From NCBI RefSeq assembly GCF_900091955.1, contig NZ_FMDF01000165.1:1-64000 (forward strand): a DNA stretch of 64,000 nucleotides. The letters run 5' to 3'. This document shows positions 50,749 to 59,198 of the stretch, in pieces. The DNA comes from Streptomyces sp. Ncost-T10-10d. GTDB taxonomy: Bacteria; Actinomycetota; Actinomycetes; Streptomycetales; Streptomycetaceae. Under the pieces are notes generated by a model. It had not been told where the DNA came from and searched no databases. It saw only the letters and a program-made list of their open reading frames with translations. The position numbers and the translations under genes were made by a program. Every line of letters begins with the position of its first letter. The first letter of the stretch is position 1.

Positions 50749-51061
50749 GAAGCCCGCGCTCCGCTGCGGATCGCCCGAGAGTCCTTCGCGGCCCTCGGTG
50801 TGGAGCCATGGCGCGAACAGGCCTGCCCTCGCCCGCTCGGCGGGCGAGGGCAGCAAGCGTCAAAGCCTTACCGACTGGGACCTGCTCACGCCTCAGGAGC
50901 TCCAGATCGCCCAGCTCGCAGCGGAAGGCCTCTCCAACAAGGAGATAGGCCAGCAGCTGTATCTGTCACCGCGTACGATCGGCGCGCACCTGCACCGCAT
51001 CTTCCCGAAGCTCGGGACCACCTCTCGCAGCCGGCTGAGGGGCAAGCTGAGCGTGAACTGA
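50749..51061 (+). pseudogene. C-terminal remnant of a LuxR/LAL regulator, frameshifted
   Basis: One frame gives RAPLRIARESFAALGVEPW, the usual last TPR segment of LAL regulators. After a shift near 50830 another frame gives LTPQELQIAQLAAEGLSNKE and LSPRTIGAHLHRIFPKLG, a complete LuxR helix-turn-helix, to the stop at 51061. The ATPase and most of the body are absent. It is transcribed away from the intact LAL gene. Confidence 0.8.
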
Positions 51062-51072
51062 GCATATCCCGT

Positions 51073-52326
51073 TCAGTCCCCAGGCAGGCTTGCCGTGCCC
51101 GGCTTCGCTTCCGTCCCCTGTCGGCGTTCGGTGGCCCAGTAGAGGAGGGCGACCAGGGGCAGAGCGGCGCCGAGGGCGGCGACGGCGCTCCAGCCCCAAG
51201 CGTGGTAGACGGTGGAGCCGAGCTGGGATCCGGCCGCTCCGCCCGCGAAGAACATGGCGATGAAGGCGCTGTTGAGGCGGGCGCGGGCATCGGGGTCGAG
51301 CTGGTAGACGGTGTGCTGGCCGAGGATCAGAGTCGCCTGTACCGCCATGTCGATGAGGATGGCGGCCAGGGCGAGCAGGATGACGCTGTGCCCGCCGAAC
51401 CCGGCTAGTGCGAAGGACACGGCGGCGACCACGAAGGCGATGCCGGTCACGGGGCGTACGAGCCCGCGGTCGGCCCAGTGCCCGGCGAACGGGGCGACGG
51501 CCGCTCCGGCCGCTCCGACGAGGGCGAACACACCGACGCCGACCGGGGAGTAGTGGAAGCCAGGACCGGTCAGGACGAAGGAGACCGTGGTCCAGAACGC
51601 GCTGAAGGCGCCGAACATCGCGGCCTGGTAGAGGCCGCGGCGCAGCAGTGCCGGGTGCGTGCGCACCAGCCGAACGGTGGAGCGCAGCACATGGTGGTAG
51701 GGGATGGTGGTGGTCGGCGCGTGCTCGGGCAGGGCCGCGCGCAGGGCCACGGCGAGCAGGGCCATCAGTGCGGCGGAACCGAGAAAGACGGTGCGCCAGC
51801 CGGCGAGGTCGGAGACCAGGCTGCTCAGCGTACGGGAGAGCAGGATGCCGGTGAGCAGACCGCTCATCACCCGGCCGACGATGCGGCCGCGGGCGTGGTC
51901 GGGTGCGAGGCTCGCGGCGAACGGCACGAGGATCTGGGCGACGACCGAGGTAGCGCCGCTGACGAGTGAGGCGATCAGCAACATGGGGAAGCTGGTGGCG
52001 AGTCCGGCCGCGAGGAGGGCGAGGGTGGTGACCGTCAGCAGGGCGGTGATCAGGTTGCGCTTCTCCAGCCGGTCGCCGAGCGGGACCAGGAAGAGCATGC
52101 CGATCACGTAGCCGACCTGGGTGAGGGTGATCAGTGCCCCGGTGGTGGCGGTGCTGGTGTGGAAGACGTCGCTCAGTGAGGACAGCAGGGGCTGGGCGTA
52201 GTACAGGTTGGCGACCGTCATGCCGGATGCGACGGCCAGGAGCGCTATCAGCCAACCCGGCACGCCATGGGGGGCCGTGGTGGCGGCGGACCGGCGCGAG
52301 GCCCGGAGCTCTGATGATGCGGACAT
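51073..52326 (-). CDS. MFS transporter (DHA1-like, sugar/drug efflux)
   Basis: A 417-residue 12-helix transporter. The helix 2-3 motif is LVPLGDRLEKRNL and the mid-protein GWRTVFLGSAALM is typical of DHA1 exporters. The ATG at 52326 follows GAGAAGG. It may export drugs or metabolites; the substrate cannot be read. A 7-5-7 palindrome lies 150 bp upstream. Confidence 0.92.
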   Translation of the reverse strand: MSASSELRASRRSAATTAPHGVPGWLIALLAVASGMTVANLYYAQPLLSSLSDVFHTSTATTGALITLTQVGYVIGMLFLVPLGDRLEKRNLITALLTVTTLALLAAGLATSFPMLLIASLVSGATSVVAQILVPFAASLAPDHARGRIVGRVMSGLLTGILLSRTLSSLVSDLAGWRTVFLGSAALMALLAVALRAALPEHAPTTTIPYHHVLRSTVRLVRTHPALLRRGLYQAAMFGAFSAFWTTVSFVLTGPGFHYSPVGVGVFALVGAAGAAVAPFAGHWADRGLVRPVTGIAFVVAAVSFALAGFGGHSVILLALAAILIDMAVQATLILGQHTVYQLDPDARARLNSAFIAMFFAGGAAGSQLGSTVYHAWGWSAVAALGAALPLVALLYWATERRQGTEAKPGTASLPGD

Positions 52327-52475
52327 GTGTGCCTTCTCGAAGGGGTGAGCCGGGGTTCCGGCGCGGACGGACGTGGTGTGGGGCGACCGGCAGCCTCTTC
52401 GGTGCCGTCACGCAGGCACAAGCGCCGTTCCGCCCTCGGTGCTTCCTCACCTGAGGCGATGCTTCGGAATGTCAG

Positions 52476-52494
52476 TCATCTCATTCAGAGATGA
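52476..52494. promoter_or_regulatory. Operator-like palindrome TCATCTC-ATTCA-GAGATGA
   Basis: Perfect 7-bp arms with a 5-bp spacer, in a locally A/T-richer stretch 150 bp before the MFS start. The size and symmetry suit a TetR- or MarR-type dimer, but no such gene is adjacent. Confidence 0.55.
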
Positions 52495-52714
52495 ACCTGC
52501 CACTGTCCGCCTTGCCGGCTCCTTGGGACCCCGCGGCGGCCGGAGCGCAGGGGGTTCAACCGGATCACCCACGCGGTCGCGGAACAGCCGCGGCGGACCT
52601 TGCGGCAGCCCCCTCAAGAGGCCGAGGACCATATCCGGGCAGTCGGTGGCGTCGTCGCGATGGCTCCACGTCGACGGCGTCCGATTCCGGGGAGCGTGTG
52701 GTGGCGCGGGTAGT

Positions 52715-52930
52715 CACCCCGCTGAACAGCCAGCTCACGGTCTGCGGACCGGTGTGCGGATGGGGAGCGACGTCCATGCCGCCCGTGTCGGCGACGTCGT
52801 CCGGGCCGTAGTGGTCGACGAAGCACCAGGGACCGATCAGCGTCCGGGCCCGCTGCGGCAGCGTGCGCCGCACCATCATTGCTCTTGGGCCGCCCATCGG
52901 GGCGTCCCGCGGACAGCACGTCGACTTGCG
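52715..52930 (-). pseudogene. Pirin N-terminal fragment
   Basis: The minus strand reads PRDAPMGGPRAMMVRRTLPQ, then GPWCFVDHYGPDDV and HPHTGPQTVSWLFSG. This is the characteristic pirin cupin start with its metal-binding His residues (DHYGP, PHPHTG). Sequence stops matching after SWLFSG, where GE(I)EHRDSLG should follow. Without the second half it is a dead fragment. Confidence 0.8.
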
Positions 52931-53152
52931 CGCGATCGGTGCGTTCAGCATCGACTTCCTGCGGGGCGGTGAAGGCACCGTCCCCGCGCCGACGGGGATG
53001 GGTGCGGGTGAACCGGACTGGACGATCCGGAGCGCTGGCAGAAGGTCGGGGCCGCGATGCAGCAGCGGCACTGACGCCGACAGCCTGCGGCCTGCATGCG
53101 GAGGTGCATTGAACCCAGCCCGCCCGCCGACCGGTTCCCGGATGGCCAACTC

Positions 53153-53398
53153 CATGTGGAGCTAAGCGGCTTCGACCTGACCGTGGTCACCAGCCGCGAC
53201 GGACTGCCCATTCCGATCGCGTCGGGCGCTCGTCCGCTGCGGCTGGAACTGCCGTCCCCGGCGGACGCTCGCGCTGCGCCGGCCCTGCGGATCGGCGCCG
53301 AGTGTCTGGCCGCCGGACCTGCCGCGGCCGACGAGATCACCGCCCCGTGTGGCGGCCTGCCCCTGGCACTGGCCGTCGTCGCCGAACACGCCGGCAGG
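53153..53398 (+). pseudogene. AfsR/SARP-type NB-ARC domain fragment
   Basis: The plus-strand frame reads LTVVTSRDGLPIPIASGARPL, quoted here as LTVVTSRDGLPIP, then LRLELPSPADARAAPALRIG and ITAPCGGLPLALAVVAEHA. These are the RNBS-B-like, ARC and GLPLAL motifs of AfsR-type SARP regulators. Both ends are cut. Its antisense strand is read as the C-terminal tail of the PucR gene. Confidence 0.75.
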
Positions 53399-54622
53399 TA
53401 CGAGGAGTTCCCGGATACGCAGGCCCAAGTGCAAGGTGATGCGGTCCGCCCCGTTGTCCAGATCGAGCCCGGTGATTTCCTGGATCTGCCGCAGCCGGTA
53501 GTACAGCGAAGTGCGGTGGATCTGAAGTGCTTCGGCGGTCCTGGGTATCGATCCGGCTTGATCGAGGAAGCACCGCAGGGTCTTCTCCAGGCGATGTCCG
53601 CCGCTGGATTCCAGCAGGGCACGCAGCGGCTTCGGGAGCAGTGACTCGTCCACGGTGCGGTCCGGCAGTTGCAGGAGCACAGCGAACTCACCGAGCTCCT
53701 CCCAGGAGCCGATGCCGTTCAGTTCAGGCATCCGGCGTGCCGCGCGCACCGCGACGAGCGCCTGTTCGTAGGAAGTCCATGCTTCGGCAAGACCCGTCTG
53801 ATGACCGCCGATGCCGATGACGGGAGCGGCTGAGGCGTCCAGATGAGTGCCGAGGGCTTCCATGATGTGCGTGGATTGCTCCCGGAGCGCTTCCTGTTTC
53901 AACGGCCGGTCGGCGAGCTGGAGCAGGACGGCTCGGTCCGATGTGACCGCGAAGGCGCCGTTTGCTGATCGGGTACGGCGAAATCCCTCCAGCGCCCCGC
54001 GCAGTGCGGTCGCCACCTGCCCAGGAGACACATGGGAGCGTGCCACCTGCACAACGCTGACCACCGCGTGGGGGGCGTCCGGGAGCAGCGCGTCGTCCAG
54101 AAGCTGCTTTCGGGACTCAGCGCGCGCGACCGGGCTTGAGCCCAGCAGCGACAGAAGAAGCTTCTGCTCCCTGGTCTTCTCAGCATCGGCCAAGACGTGA
54201 TCAGCGTACATCTGGCCGACGATGGCGGGCGTTGCCCGGGCGATGGCCTCGGATACCTCCGGAGCCAAGGACGTGTCCGGCGCGACAACCATCAGCAGAC
54301 CGAGGAAATGGCCGCGCTCACGCAGCGGCACGCAGTAGCGAGGGAGCAACCCGAGATCGTCCCGGCCCTCGATGAAACCCGGCTTGGACCGCTGAGTGAC
54401 GCCCTGATCGAGGACGTGACGAGTGACTTCGCTGCTCGCTTGTCCCTGCAGAAGGCTGTAGACGCGTGCCGGGTCCGCGTCATCGAAGTGCCGACTCGAG
54501 CAGATGAGCCTGACGAGGGGGTCGGCCACGGCCACGGACCGGCGGAGTGACTCCGCAAGGTCCTCGATCAGTTCTTGCAGCGCGGCACTGCCGACGGGGG
54601 CTCGCCGCAACTGTTCGGTCAT
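53162..54622 (-). CDS. PucR/CdaR-family regulator with an acquired C-terminal tail
   Basis: A 486-residue regulator. The N-terminal sensory part (~20-160) is followed by a GGDEF-like/CdaR middle and the C-terminal PucR helix-turn-helix (GSIPRTAEALQIHRTSLYYR, LRQIQEITGLDL, ITLHLGLRIRELL). Family members end a few residues after this block. Here the frame runs on for ~75 more residues, which are the antisense of an AfsR fragment and low in hydrophobic order. The natural stop was probably lost by a fusion near 53400. The start is the ATG at 54622 behind GAGGAC. It may still be functional. Confidence 0.88.
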   Translation of the reverse strand: MTEQLRRAPVGSAALQELIEDLAESLRRSVAVADPLVRLICSSRHFDDADPARVYSLLQGQASSEVTRHVLDQGVTQRSKPGFIEGRDDLGLLPRYCVPLRERGHFLGLLMVVAPDTSLAPEVSEAIARATPAIVGQMYADHVLADAEKTREQKLLLSLLGSSPVARAESRKQLLDDALLPDAPHAVVSVVQVARSHVSPGQVATALRGALEGFRRTRSANGAFAVTSDRAVLLQLADRPLKQEALREQSTHIMEALGTHLDASAAPVIGIGGHQTGLAEAWTSYEQALVAVRAARRMPELNGIGSWEELGEFAVLLQLPDRTVDESLLPKPLRALLESSGGHRLEKTLRCFLDQAGSIPRTAEALQIHRTSLYYRLRQIQEITGLDLDNGADRITLHLGLRIRELLVPAGVFGDDGQCQGQAATRGGDLVGRGRSGGQTLGADPQGRRSASVRRGRQFQPQRTSARRDRNGQSVAAGDHGQVEAA

Positions 54623-55034
54623 AGCAGTCCTCATTCGTGGTCATCTCTCTGCGACGCGAGACCGGTGGGCCAGGATTCAGCGCCGGCTCCTCACGTACTG
54701 GTCCCGAACCCGTATCGCTCCGATCCCGCATGTCCTTGAGATACGGTGACACTGCCGCGATGCCCCACAGTGCACGGCTCTTGTCTGTGTCCGCAGGGAG
54801 TGCCTGGCAGTCGCGCATCTGTTGCGGAACTGCCGCAGGCTGATCCCGTGGCTCGTTGCCCGGTCGTTTCGCTGGCGCGCCCTGGTCTCCGAGCGGATGC
54901 GTTGACCAGCGTGTACAGGTGCACGCCTCTGCGTCGGCAGATCGCTTCCGACGCAGAGCGCCTGTCCGGTCGGCGGCGAGCGCGCCGGCCGCCCCTCCGA
55001 GTGGCCTGTGAATCGCCCCCGCGTAGGAGTGCTT
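54623..55034. other. Divergent pucR-esterase intergenic region
   Basis: About 410 bp with no convincing gene on either strand. The one clear structure is the hairpin at 54927-54958. Promoters for both neighbours should lie here but no strong -10/-35 pair stood out. Confidence 0.55.
54927..54958. terminator. Hairpin CTCTGCGTCGG / CCGACGCAGAG
   Basis: Perfect 11-bp arms (54927-54937, 54948-54958) with a 10-nt loop, 77 bp before the esterase start. There is no T-tract. It could be a terminator left from a lost gene or a leader hairpin. Confidence 0.55.
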
Positions 55035-56012
55035 GTGCAAGAAGACGTTCAAGTTCCGTGGGTGACGCCCGTCCTCGGGCGGCAGACGCGTGCCTTCATC
55101 GAGTCTTGTCAATGGCCCGCTTCCCCGCACACCGACAGCGCCGCGTCGAGGGCACGCATGGCGGCTCTCTGGAGCGGCGGCGGCCGTGATGAGCCCGATG
55201 TCGAGGAGGAGTGGCTGGCTTTGCCGGGAAGTGACAGGAGTCGCATCCGGGTGAGGATTCTCCGTCCCGCGGGTGCTCATGAGCCGCTGCCAGTAGTGCT
55301 CTATCTGCATGGGCTTGGCTGGATGCTGACCGATGCCTACGCACATCGGCAACTGGTGGTGGATCTGGCGCTCGGAGCGGATGCGGCCGTGGTGGTCCCT
55401 GAGTACGACGTGCCAAAGCACGCGCGCCACCCGGATGCCGTTGAGCGGGCATACGCCATAGCCCAGTGGATAGCCCGGCATGGCGCGGGATGCGGACTGG
55501 ACGGGACCAGGATCGCGGTTGTCGGCGCCAGCGCAGGTGCCCAGCACGCGGCCGCGCTCACCCTCGTGGCGCGGATGCGCCGCGGCCCGCGCTTCCGCCA
55601 CCAAGTGCTGGTCTGCCCGGTGACCGACGCGGCGATGGACACTCTTTCCTATCGCCAGTTCGCCGAAGGGTACTTCCTGAGCCGCGCCGCCATGCGCGAC
55701 TACTGGCAGCAGTACGCACCGGATCCGCGGGACCGCGCACAGGGCACCGTTTCACCTCTGCGTGCGCCCACCCGATGTCTCGTAGGCCTGCCGCCCACGC
55801 TCGTCATCACCGCCGAGGCCGACGTGCTCCGTGACGAGGGTGAGGCCTATGCAGCGCATTTGAGGCAAGCGGATGTCCCGGTCGTGTCGATCCGCTATCA
55901 CGGCACGATTCACGCATTCGTTCTGTTCGATCTGCTCCGCGGCACGGAGGCGTCCAAGGCGGCACGTATTCAGATGACCGATACCTTGCACACCGCCTTG
56001 CACGTGGCATGA
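55035..56012 (+). CDS. Alpha/beta-hydrolase fold-3 esterase (HSL family)
   Basis: A 325-residue hormone-sensitive-lipase-type esterase. The oxyanion motif HGGGW appears as YLHGLGWMLTDAYAH, the nucleophile elbow as VGASAGAQHA (usually GDSAGG), the catalytic Asp in EADVLRDEG and the His in HGTIHAFV. The altered HGGGW and GDSAGG motifs are odd but the triad is complete. The GTG at 55035 has AGGAG 5 nt upstream; a GTG at 55008 is possible. A remnant of a sister gene lies at 62001-62238. Confidence 0.88.
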   Translation: MQEDVQVPWVTPVLGRQTRAFIESCQWPASPHTDSAASRARMAALWSGGGRDEPDVEEEWLALPGSDRSRIRVRILRPAGAHEPLPVVLYLHGLGWMLTDAYAHRQLVVDLALGADAAVVVPEYDVPKHARHPDAVERAYAIAQWIARHGAGCGLDGTRIAVVGASAGAQHAAALTLVARMRRGPRFRHQVLVCPVTDAAMDTLSYRQFAEGYFLSRAAMRDYWQQYAPDPRDRAQGTVSPLRAPTRCLVGLPPTLVITAEADVLRDEGEAYAAHLRQADVPVVSIRYHGTIHAFVLFDLLRGTEASKAARIQMTDTLHTALHVA

Positions 56013-56073
56013 CGTTGCTCGACACCTGCGGAAAGCCGCTCCGGACAGGCCTTGCCGACGCAGTCCCAGCAGG

Positions 56074-57084
56074 TCACTCGGGCCCGTCCACGGTGACGGC
56101 GCCACCAAGCCGCCGCCATTCGCTCGGGGCCACCCCGTAGGCTGCATGAAAACGGCGGCTGAAGTGACTCGGGCTGCTGAACCCGCACCGAGCGGAGACC
56201 GCGGCGATGGTCAAGCGGTCATAACGTGCAGAGGCCAGCATGCGCCGCGCTTTCCCGAGCCGCTCTGCGATGAGCCACTGCTCCAGGCTGATCCCTGCCC
56301 CGCTGAGCAGAGCGTAGAGCCGACGAAGTGAGACGGCGTGCTCCGCTGCGATCCGCTCCGGTGTCAGGTCACGGTCCGCCAGGTGGGACCGCGCGTAGGC
56401 CATGATCCGCGTGACCAGGGTGTCGTCCATCGTCGATCTGACCTCGGCGGTCTGTTCGGCGTGCGCGGCCGAGAGAAGCAATGCGCGTACGAGTTCCGTC
56501 GTGGCAGACGCCAGAGCCTCCGAGCCGGGATCAGCCTCCAGTCGGCCGGGATCGCGCCACACCCCCCGCAGATGCTGCAGCACCAGGCCATAGAGCGGAC
56601 TGGCGCGCAACTGCAGGGATGCTCGCACCACCGCATCCACCGGCACGCCGAGGCGGTGCATATCGAACATTATGGACTGGGATGCCCCGTCGCCGGACCA
56701 GCCGTACACGCGGGGCGACAACTCATGGAAGACGCAGATGTCATCGAAGCCCAGAAATTCCTGCCGACCTGAGACTTCGGCCCGGTGGACACCCAGGGGC
56801 TGGAGCGAGACCGAGACTATGGGGCGGCTCCTGTGGTGGCGTACGTGTCGGGCTGTCCGCCGCACTTCAAAGCCTGAATTCCGAGTGGCGAAGAAGTCCA
56901 GTCCGCCAACACGCCATAGTTCCATGCGTGCGTGGATACCGGTCTCCGGCTCCTCGTGGGCAACGTCGTTGGGCACCAACGAATCCGTCAACGCGTGGTG
57001 GAATGCATCTACTCGCTCACGAGGCGACACGGTGTTGAGGTCGAGTAGCAGCACACAGCCTCCAGAAAGATTACTTTCAGCCAT
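56074..57084 (-). CDS. AraC-family transcriptional regulator
   Basis: A 336-residue regulator. The N-terminal AraC-binding-like domain spans ~15-210 (SPRERVDAFHHALTDSLVP). The C-terminal double helix-turn-helix spans ~225-325, with the second repeat RLTIAAVSARCGFSSPSHFS and FHAAYGVAPSEWRRL. It is convergent with the esterase, ending 60 bp from its stop, and could control it. Start ATG at 57084 with GAAAG upstream. Confidence 0.92.
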   Translation of the reverse strand: MAESNLSGGCVLLLDLNTVSPRERVDAFHHALTDSLVPNDVAHEEPETGIHARMELWRVGGLDFFATRNSGFEVRRTARHVRHHRSRPIVSVSLQPLGVHRAEVSGRQEFLGFDDICVFHELSPRVYGWSGDGASQSIMFDMHRLGVPVDAVVRASLQLRASPLYGLVLQHLRGVWRDPGRLEADPGSEALASATTELVRALLLSAAHAEQTAEVRSTMDDTLVTRIMAYARSHLADRDLTPERIAAEHAVSLRRLYALLSGAGISLEQWLIAERLGKARRMLASARYDRLTIAAVSARCGFSSPSHFSRRFHAAYGVAPSEWRRLGGAVTVDGPE

Positions 57085-57349
57085 TCTGCCGCATCAGTGA
57101 GCGCCCTCGACTGCGGCCGATGTCCAGGTTGGAAGTTTGCGTCGCCCGGTCGCGTCGTCCTGTGAACGAAGCGGCTGACCTCTCCGCCGACGCCCTCTTC
57201 TGTCCGGGAGTGCACAGCACTTTTCTCGGCGGACTTGGGGAAGGAGACGGCACCGATACTTTTGGCGCGGCAATCAGGGCCTGGAGTATGTGTGTCAACC
57301 CTGGCAGCCGGCGGCAAGTGGCCGCTTCCCGCTCCCGCGCTCGGCGGAG

Positions 57350-58009
57350 TCAGGCGCCATTGCCTGGCATGAGGGGGCTCACCCAGGGCACGGACGCCTT
57401 CCCCGTGTTGGAGACCTTGCCCCCGGTCCAGCGGACTGAGATCGGAGCAGTTTCGTCGGGCGGGGTGACGAGCAGGGCCGCCGGTGTGACAGTGGTGACA
57501 CCAGTAACCGCTGGATTGGTGTATGCCAGCGTCGACCAAGCGCTGTCTCCCGGGCTGAGCGTCACAGCCTGTTCCTGCCGATCGGTGGCTCGCCCTGGGT
57601 CCGGGGTGACGGCCTCACCGGCGGCGTTGACGAACGCCACGCCCGGGAAGCCGTGCAGCGTGCAGGTGTGGCTGGATCCGTTGGTCAAAACGATGGCGAA
57701 GCTTGACTGCCCGGCTCCGGGACGATTGGGGCCGAGGGACGCCCTCACTTCGGAGGTATGGCAGCGTCTCACCGTCGGTACGGTCGGCGATGGCGCCGCC
57801 GTCCCCGCTCCGCCGGACGCGGTCGGTGTCGGCGTCGGCTCGCCGGAGGGACCGGAGCCGCCCATATCGACGGACCCCGGGCCGGTTACGGACGACGTCG
57901 GGGAGGTGGAGCCAACCTCAGGCGGGCCGCCATCCGGTGTGTGGCTCGTGCACCCGGTCAGTGCGGTACAACAGGCGAGCGCGACAAGGAGGGTTCTACG
58001 GTGCGTCAT
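57350..58009 (-). CDS. Secreted DUF4232-type lipoprotein
   Basis: A 219-residue lipoprotein. The signal and lipobox end TALTGC at ~15-20. A low-complexity Ser/Pro/Gly/Thr linker follows (~22-78) and then a DUF4232-like beta domain with paired cysteines (RRCHTSEVRASL...; SSHTCTLHGFPGVAFVN). Such proteins are common surface lipoproteins of Streptomyces with unknown role. The ATG at 58009 follows GAGGAAG. Confidence 0.88.
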   Translation of the reverse strand: MTHRRTLLVALACCTALTGCTSHTPDGGPPEVGSTSPTSSVTGPGSVDMGGSGPSGEPTPTPTASGGAGTAAPSPTVPTVRRCHTSEVRASLGPNRPGAGQSSFAIVLTNGSSHTCTLHGFPGVAFVNAAGEAVTPDPGRATDRQEQAVTLSPGDSAWSTLAYTNPAVTGVTTVTPAALLVTPPDETAPISVRWTGGKVSNTGKASVPWVSPLMPGNGA

Positions 58010-58024
58010 GTTGCTTCCTCAGGA

Positions 58025-58210
58025 TTCACTGGTGTCGCAGGAGGTACTTGTGCTGGCCGGACAGCACAAGTTCGCCGCGTTGGTTGTGGATGGTGGCCGC
58101 GGTGACTACGACACCGTTGTCGCCCTGCGGCTCCAGGCCGGTGATGGTGAGCGGCGGGTACAGGGGGCGGTGGGCCCTCGCCGCTGGGGCCACCGGTGCG
58201 CCGGGCCCTT
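58025..58210 (-). pseudogene. MaoC-like dehydratase C-terminal fragment
   Basis: The minus strand reads HRPLYPPLTITGLEPQGDNG and then VTAATIHNQRGELVLSGQHK and YLLRHQ-stop. This is the end of the MaoC hot-dog hydratases. The N-terminal catalytic part is absent. It is the first of three adjacent fragments in the same orientation. Confidence 0.75.
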
Positions 58211-58249
58211 GAGATGTCAGCTGCCGCCCGTCGCGGAGCTCGCAGAGGG

Positions 58250-58500
58250 TCAGCCGACGAACCGTTGTCGCAGCTCGCCGATGCCCTGGACGGAGCTGAC
58301 GAGCTCATTGCCCGCGGCCAGCCGGCTGAGGTGTGCGGCCGAGGCCGACACCGGCTGGGGTGCCGGTGAAGATGACGTCTCCCGGCAGCAGCGGGGGCAC
58401 CCCGGACAGCTTGGCGATGAGGGCGAGGACGGAGAAGATGAGCTGCCGGGTGCGGCCACGCTGCATCTCCTCACCGCTGACGGCGCAGGTCAGCTCCAGG
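58250..58500 (-). pseudogene. Fumarylacetoacetate-hydrolase-family C-terminal fragment, frameshifted
   Basis: LELTCAVSGEEMQRGRTRQL, LIFSVLALIAKLSG and LLPGDVIFTGTPAGVG are diagnostic for the FAH-family C-terminal domain. The true end, ELVSSVQGIGELRQRFVG-stop at 58250, is in another frame, so there is a shift near 58335. Upstream it fuses in frame to a lactate-dehydrogenase fragment at about 58500. Confidence 0.85.
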
Positions 58501-59045
58501 CCCCGGTCGTCGGCGAAGCCGCAGCACTCCGCGCAGACGGGCAGGCGGACGTCCTGCGCGACGGCACGCAACTGTTCGGTATCGCCCAGGTGCCGCATCG
58601 AACACGTGGGGTGTATCACCACGCTGTCGATCCGGTCGGCCACCTTCAGGTGGGGCAGCAACTCCGTGGCGGCCCAGACGATCGAGTCGACGACGGTGAG
58701 AGCCCGGTGCTTCCGCTGCGTGCAGGACGGCACGTCGACGACGCGCGGCAGACGTCCGCCGTCGGTCCACTCCCAGGCCCGCTCGACGAAGCGGTTCGCC
58801 ATGACCGTGTTGCCGTCGTCGTAACCCTTGAAGTGCCAGATGGTCGCGCAGCAGGAACCGGACAGGTCCGGCGGTATCCAGACCGGCCGCCTGGCCCGGC
58901 GGGAGACCTCGACGATCGCCTCGGGCAGGAACGGCCCGTCCACGCCGTCGGGTCCCGCGAAGATCCGGTTGACGCAGGCCACGTAGTAGACGGCGACGGC
59001 GGTCTGCCGGTCCGTTCCGCGAAGGACGGTACGGCGGGAAGCCAT
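58500..59045 (-). pseudogene. Fe-S D-lactate dehydrogenase (CCG domain) C-terminal fragment
   Basis: ACVNRIFAGPDGVDGPFLPE, VWIPPDLSGSCCATIWHFKG, VVDVPSCTQ, HPTCSMRHLG and CAECCGFADDRGL form the cysteine-rich (CCG) half of an FAD/Fe-S D-lactate dehydrogenase. The FAD domain is missing. The open frame continues past the final CCG motif directly into the FAH fragment, so one chimeric ORF (58305-59045 from the ATG at 59045) covers both. Whether it is expressed is unknown. Confidence 0.85.
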
Positions 59046-59198
59046 TCGGGCGAGGTGTTCGGTCGGTACACGTGCGGCGCTTCGACAGGTGAGGCCGGCC
59101 ATGCGGAAGCGAGGAAGGGGACCGCGGCCCGACGGCCACGGTCGCGGCCCCATGACCTCTTGTGGAATCTCGCAGGCGTGGGTGAGGAAGGCGTCCGG

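Larger units (their letters stand above)
52327..53161. other. Region with regulatory palindrome and two gene remnants only
   Basis: About 835 bp with no intact gene. 52327-52500 is the MFS promoter zone. 52715-52930 is a pirin remnant. The segment 52931-53152 shows nothing recognisable, and an AfsR-like fragment begins at 53153. Confidence 0.6.
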
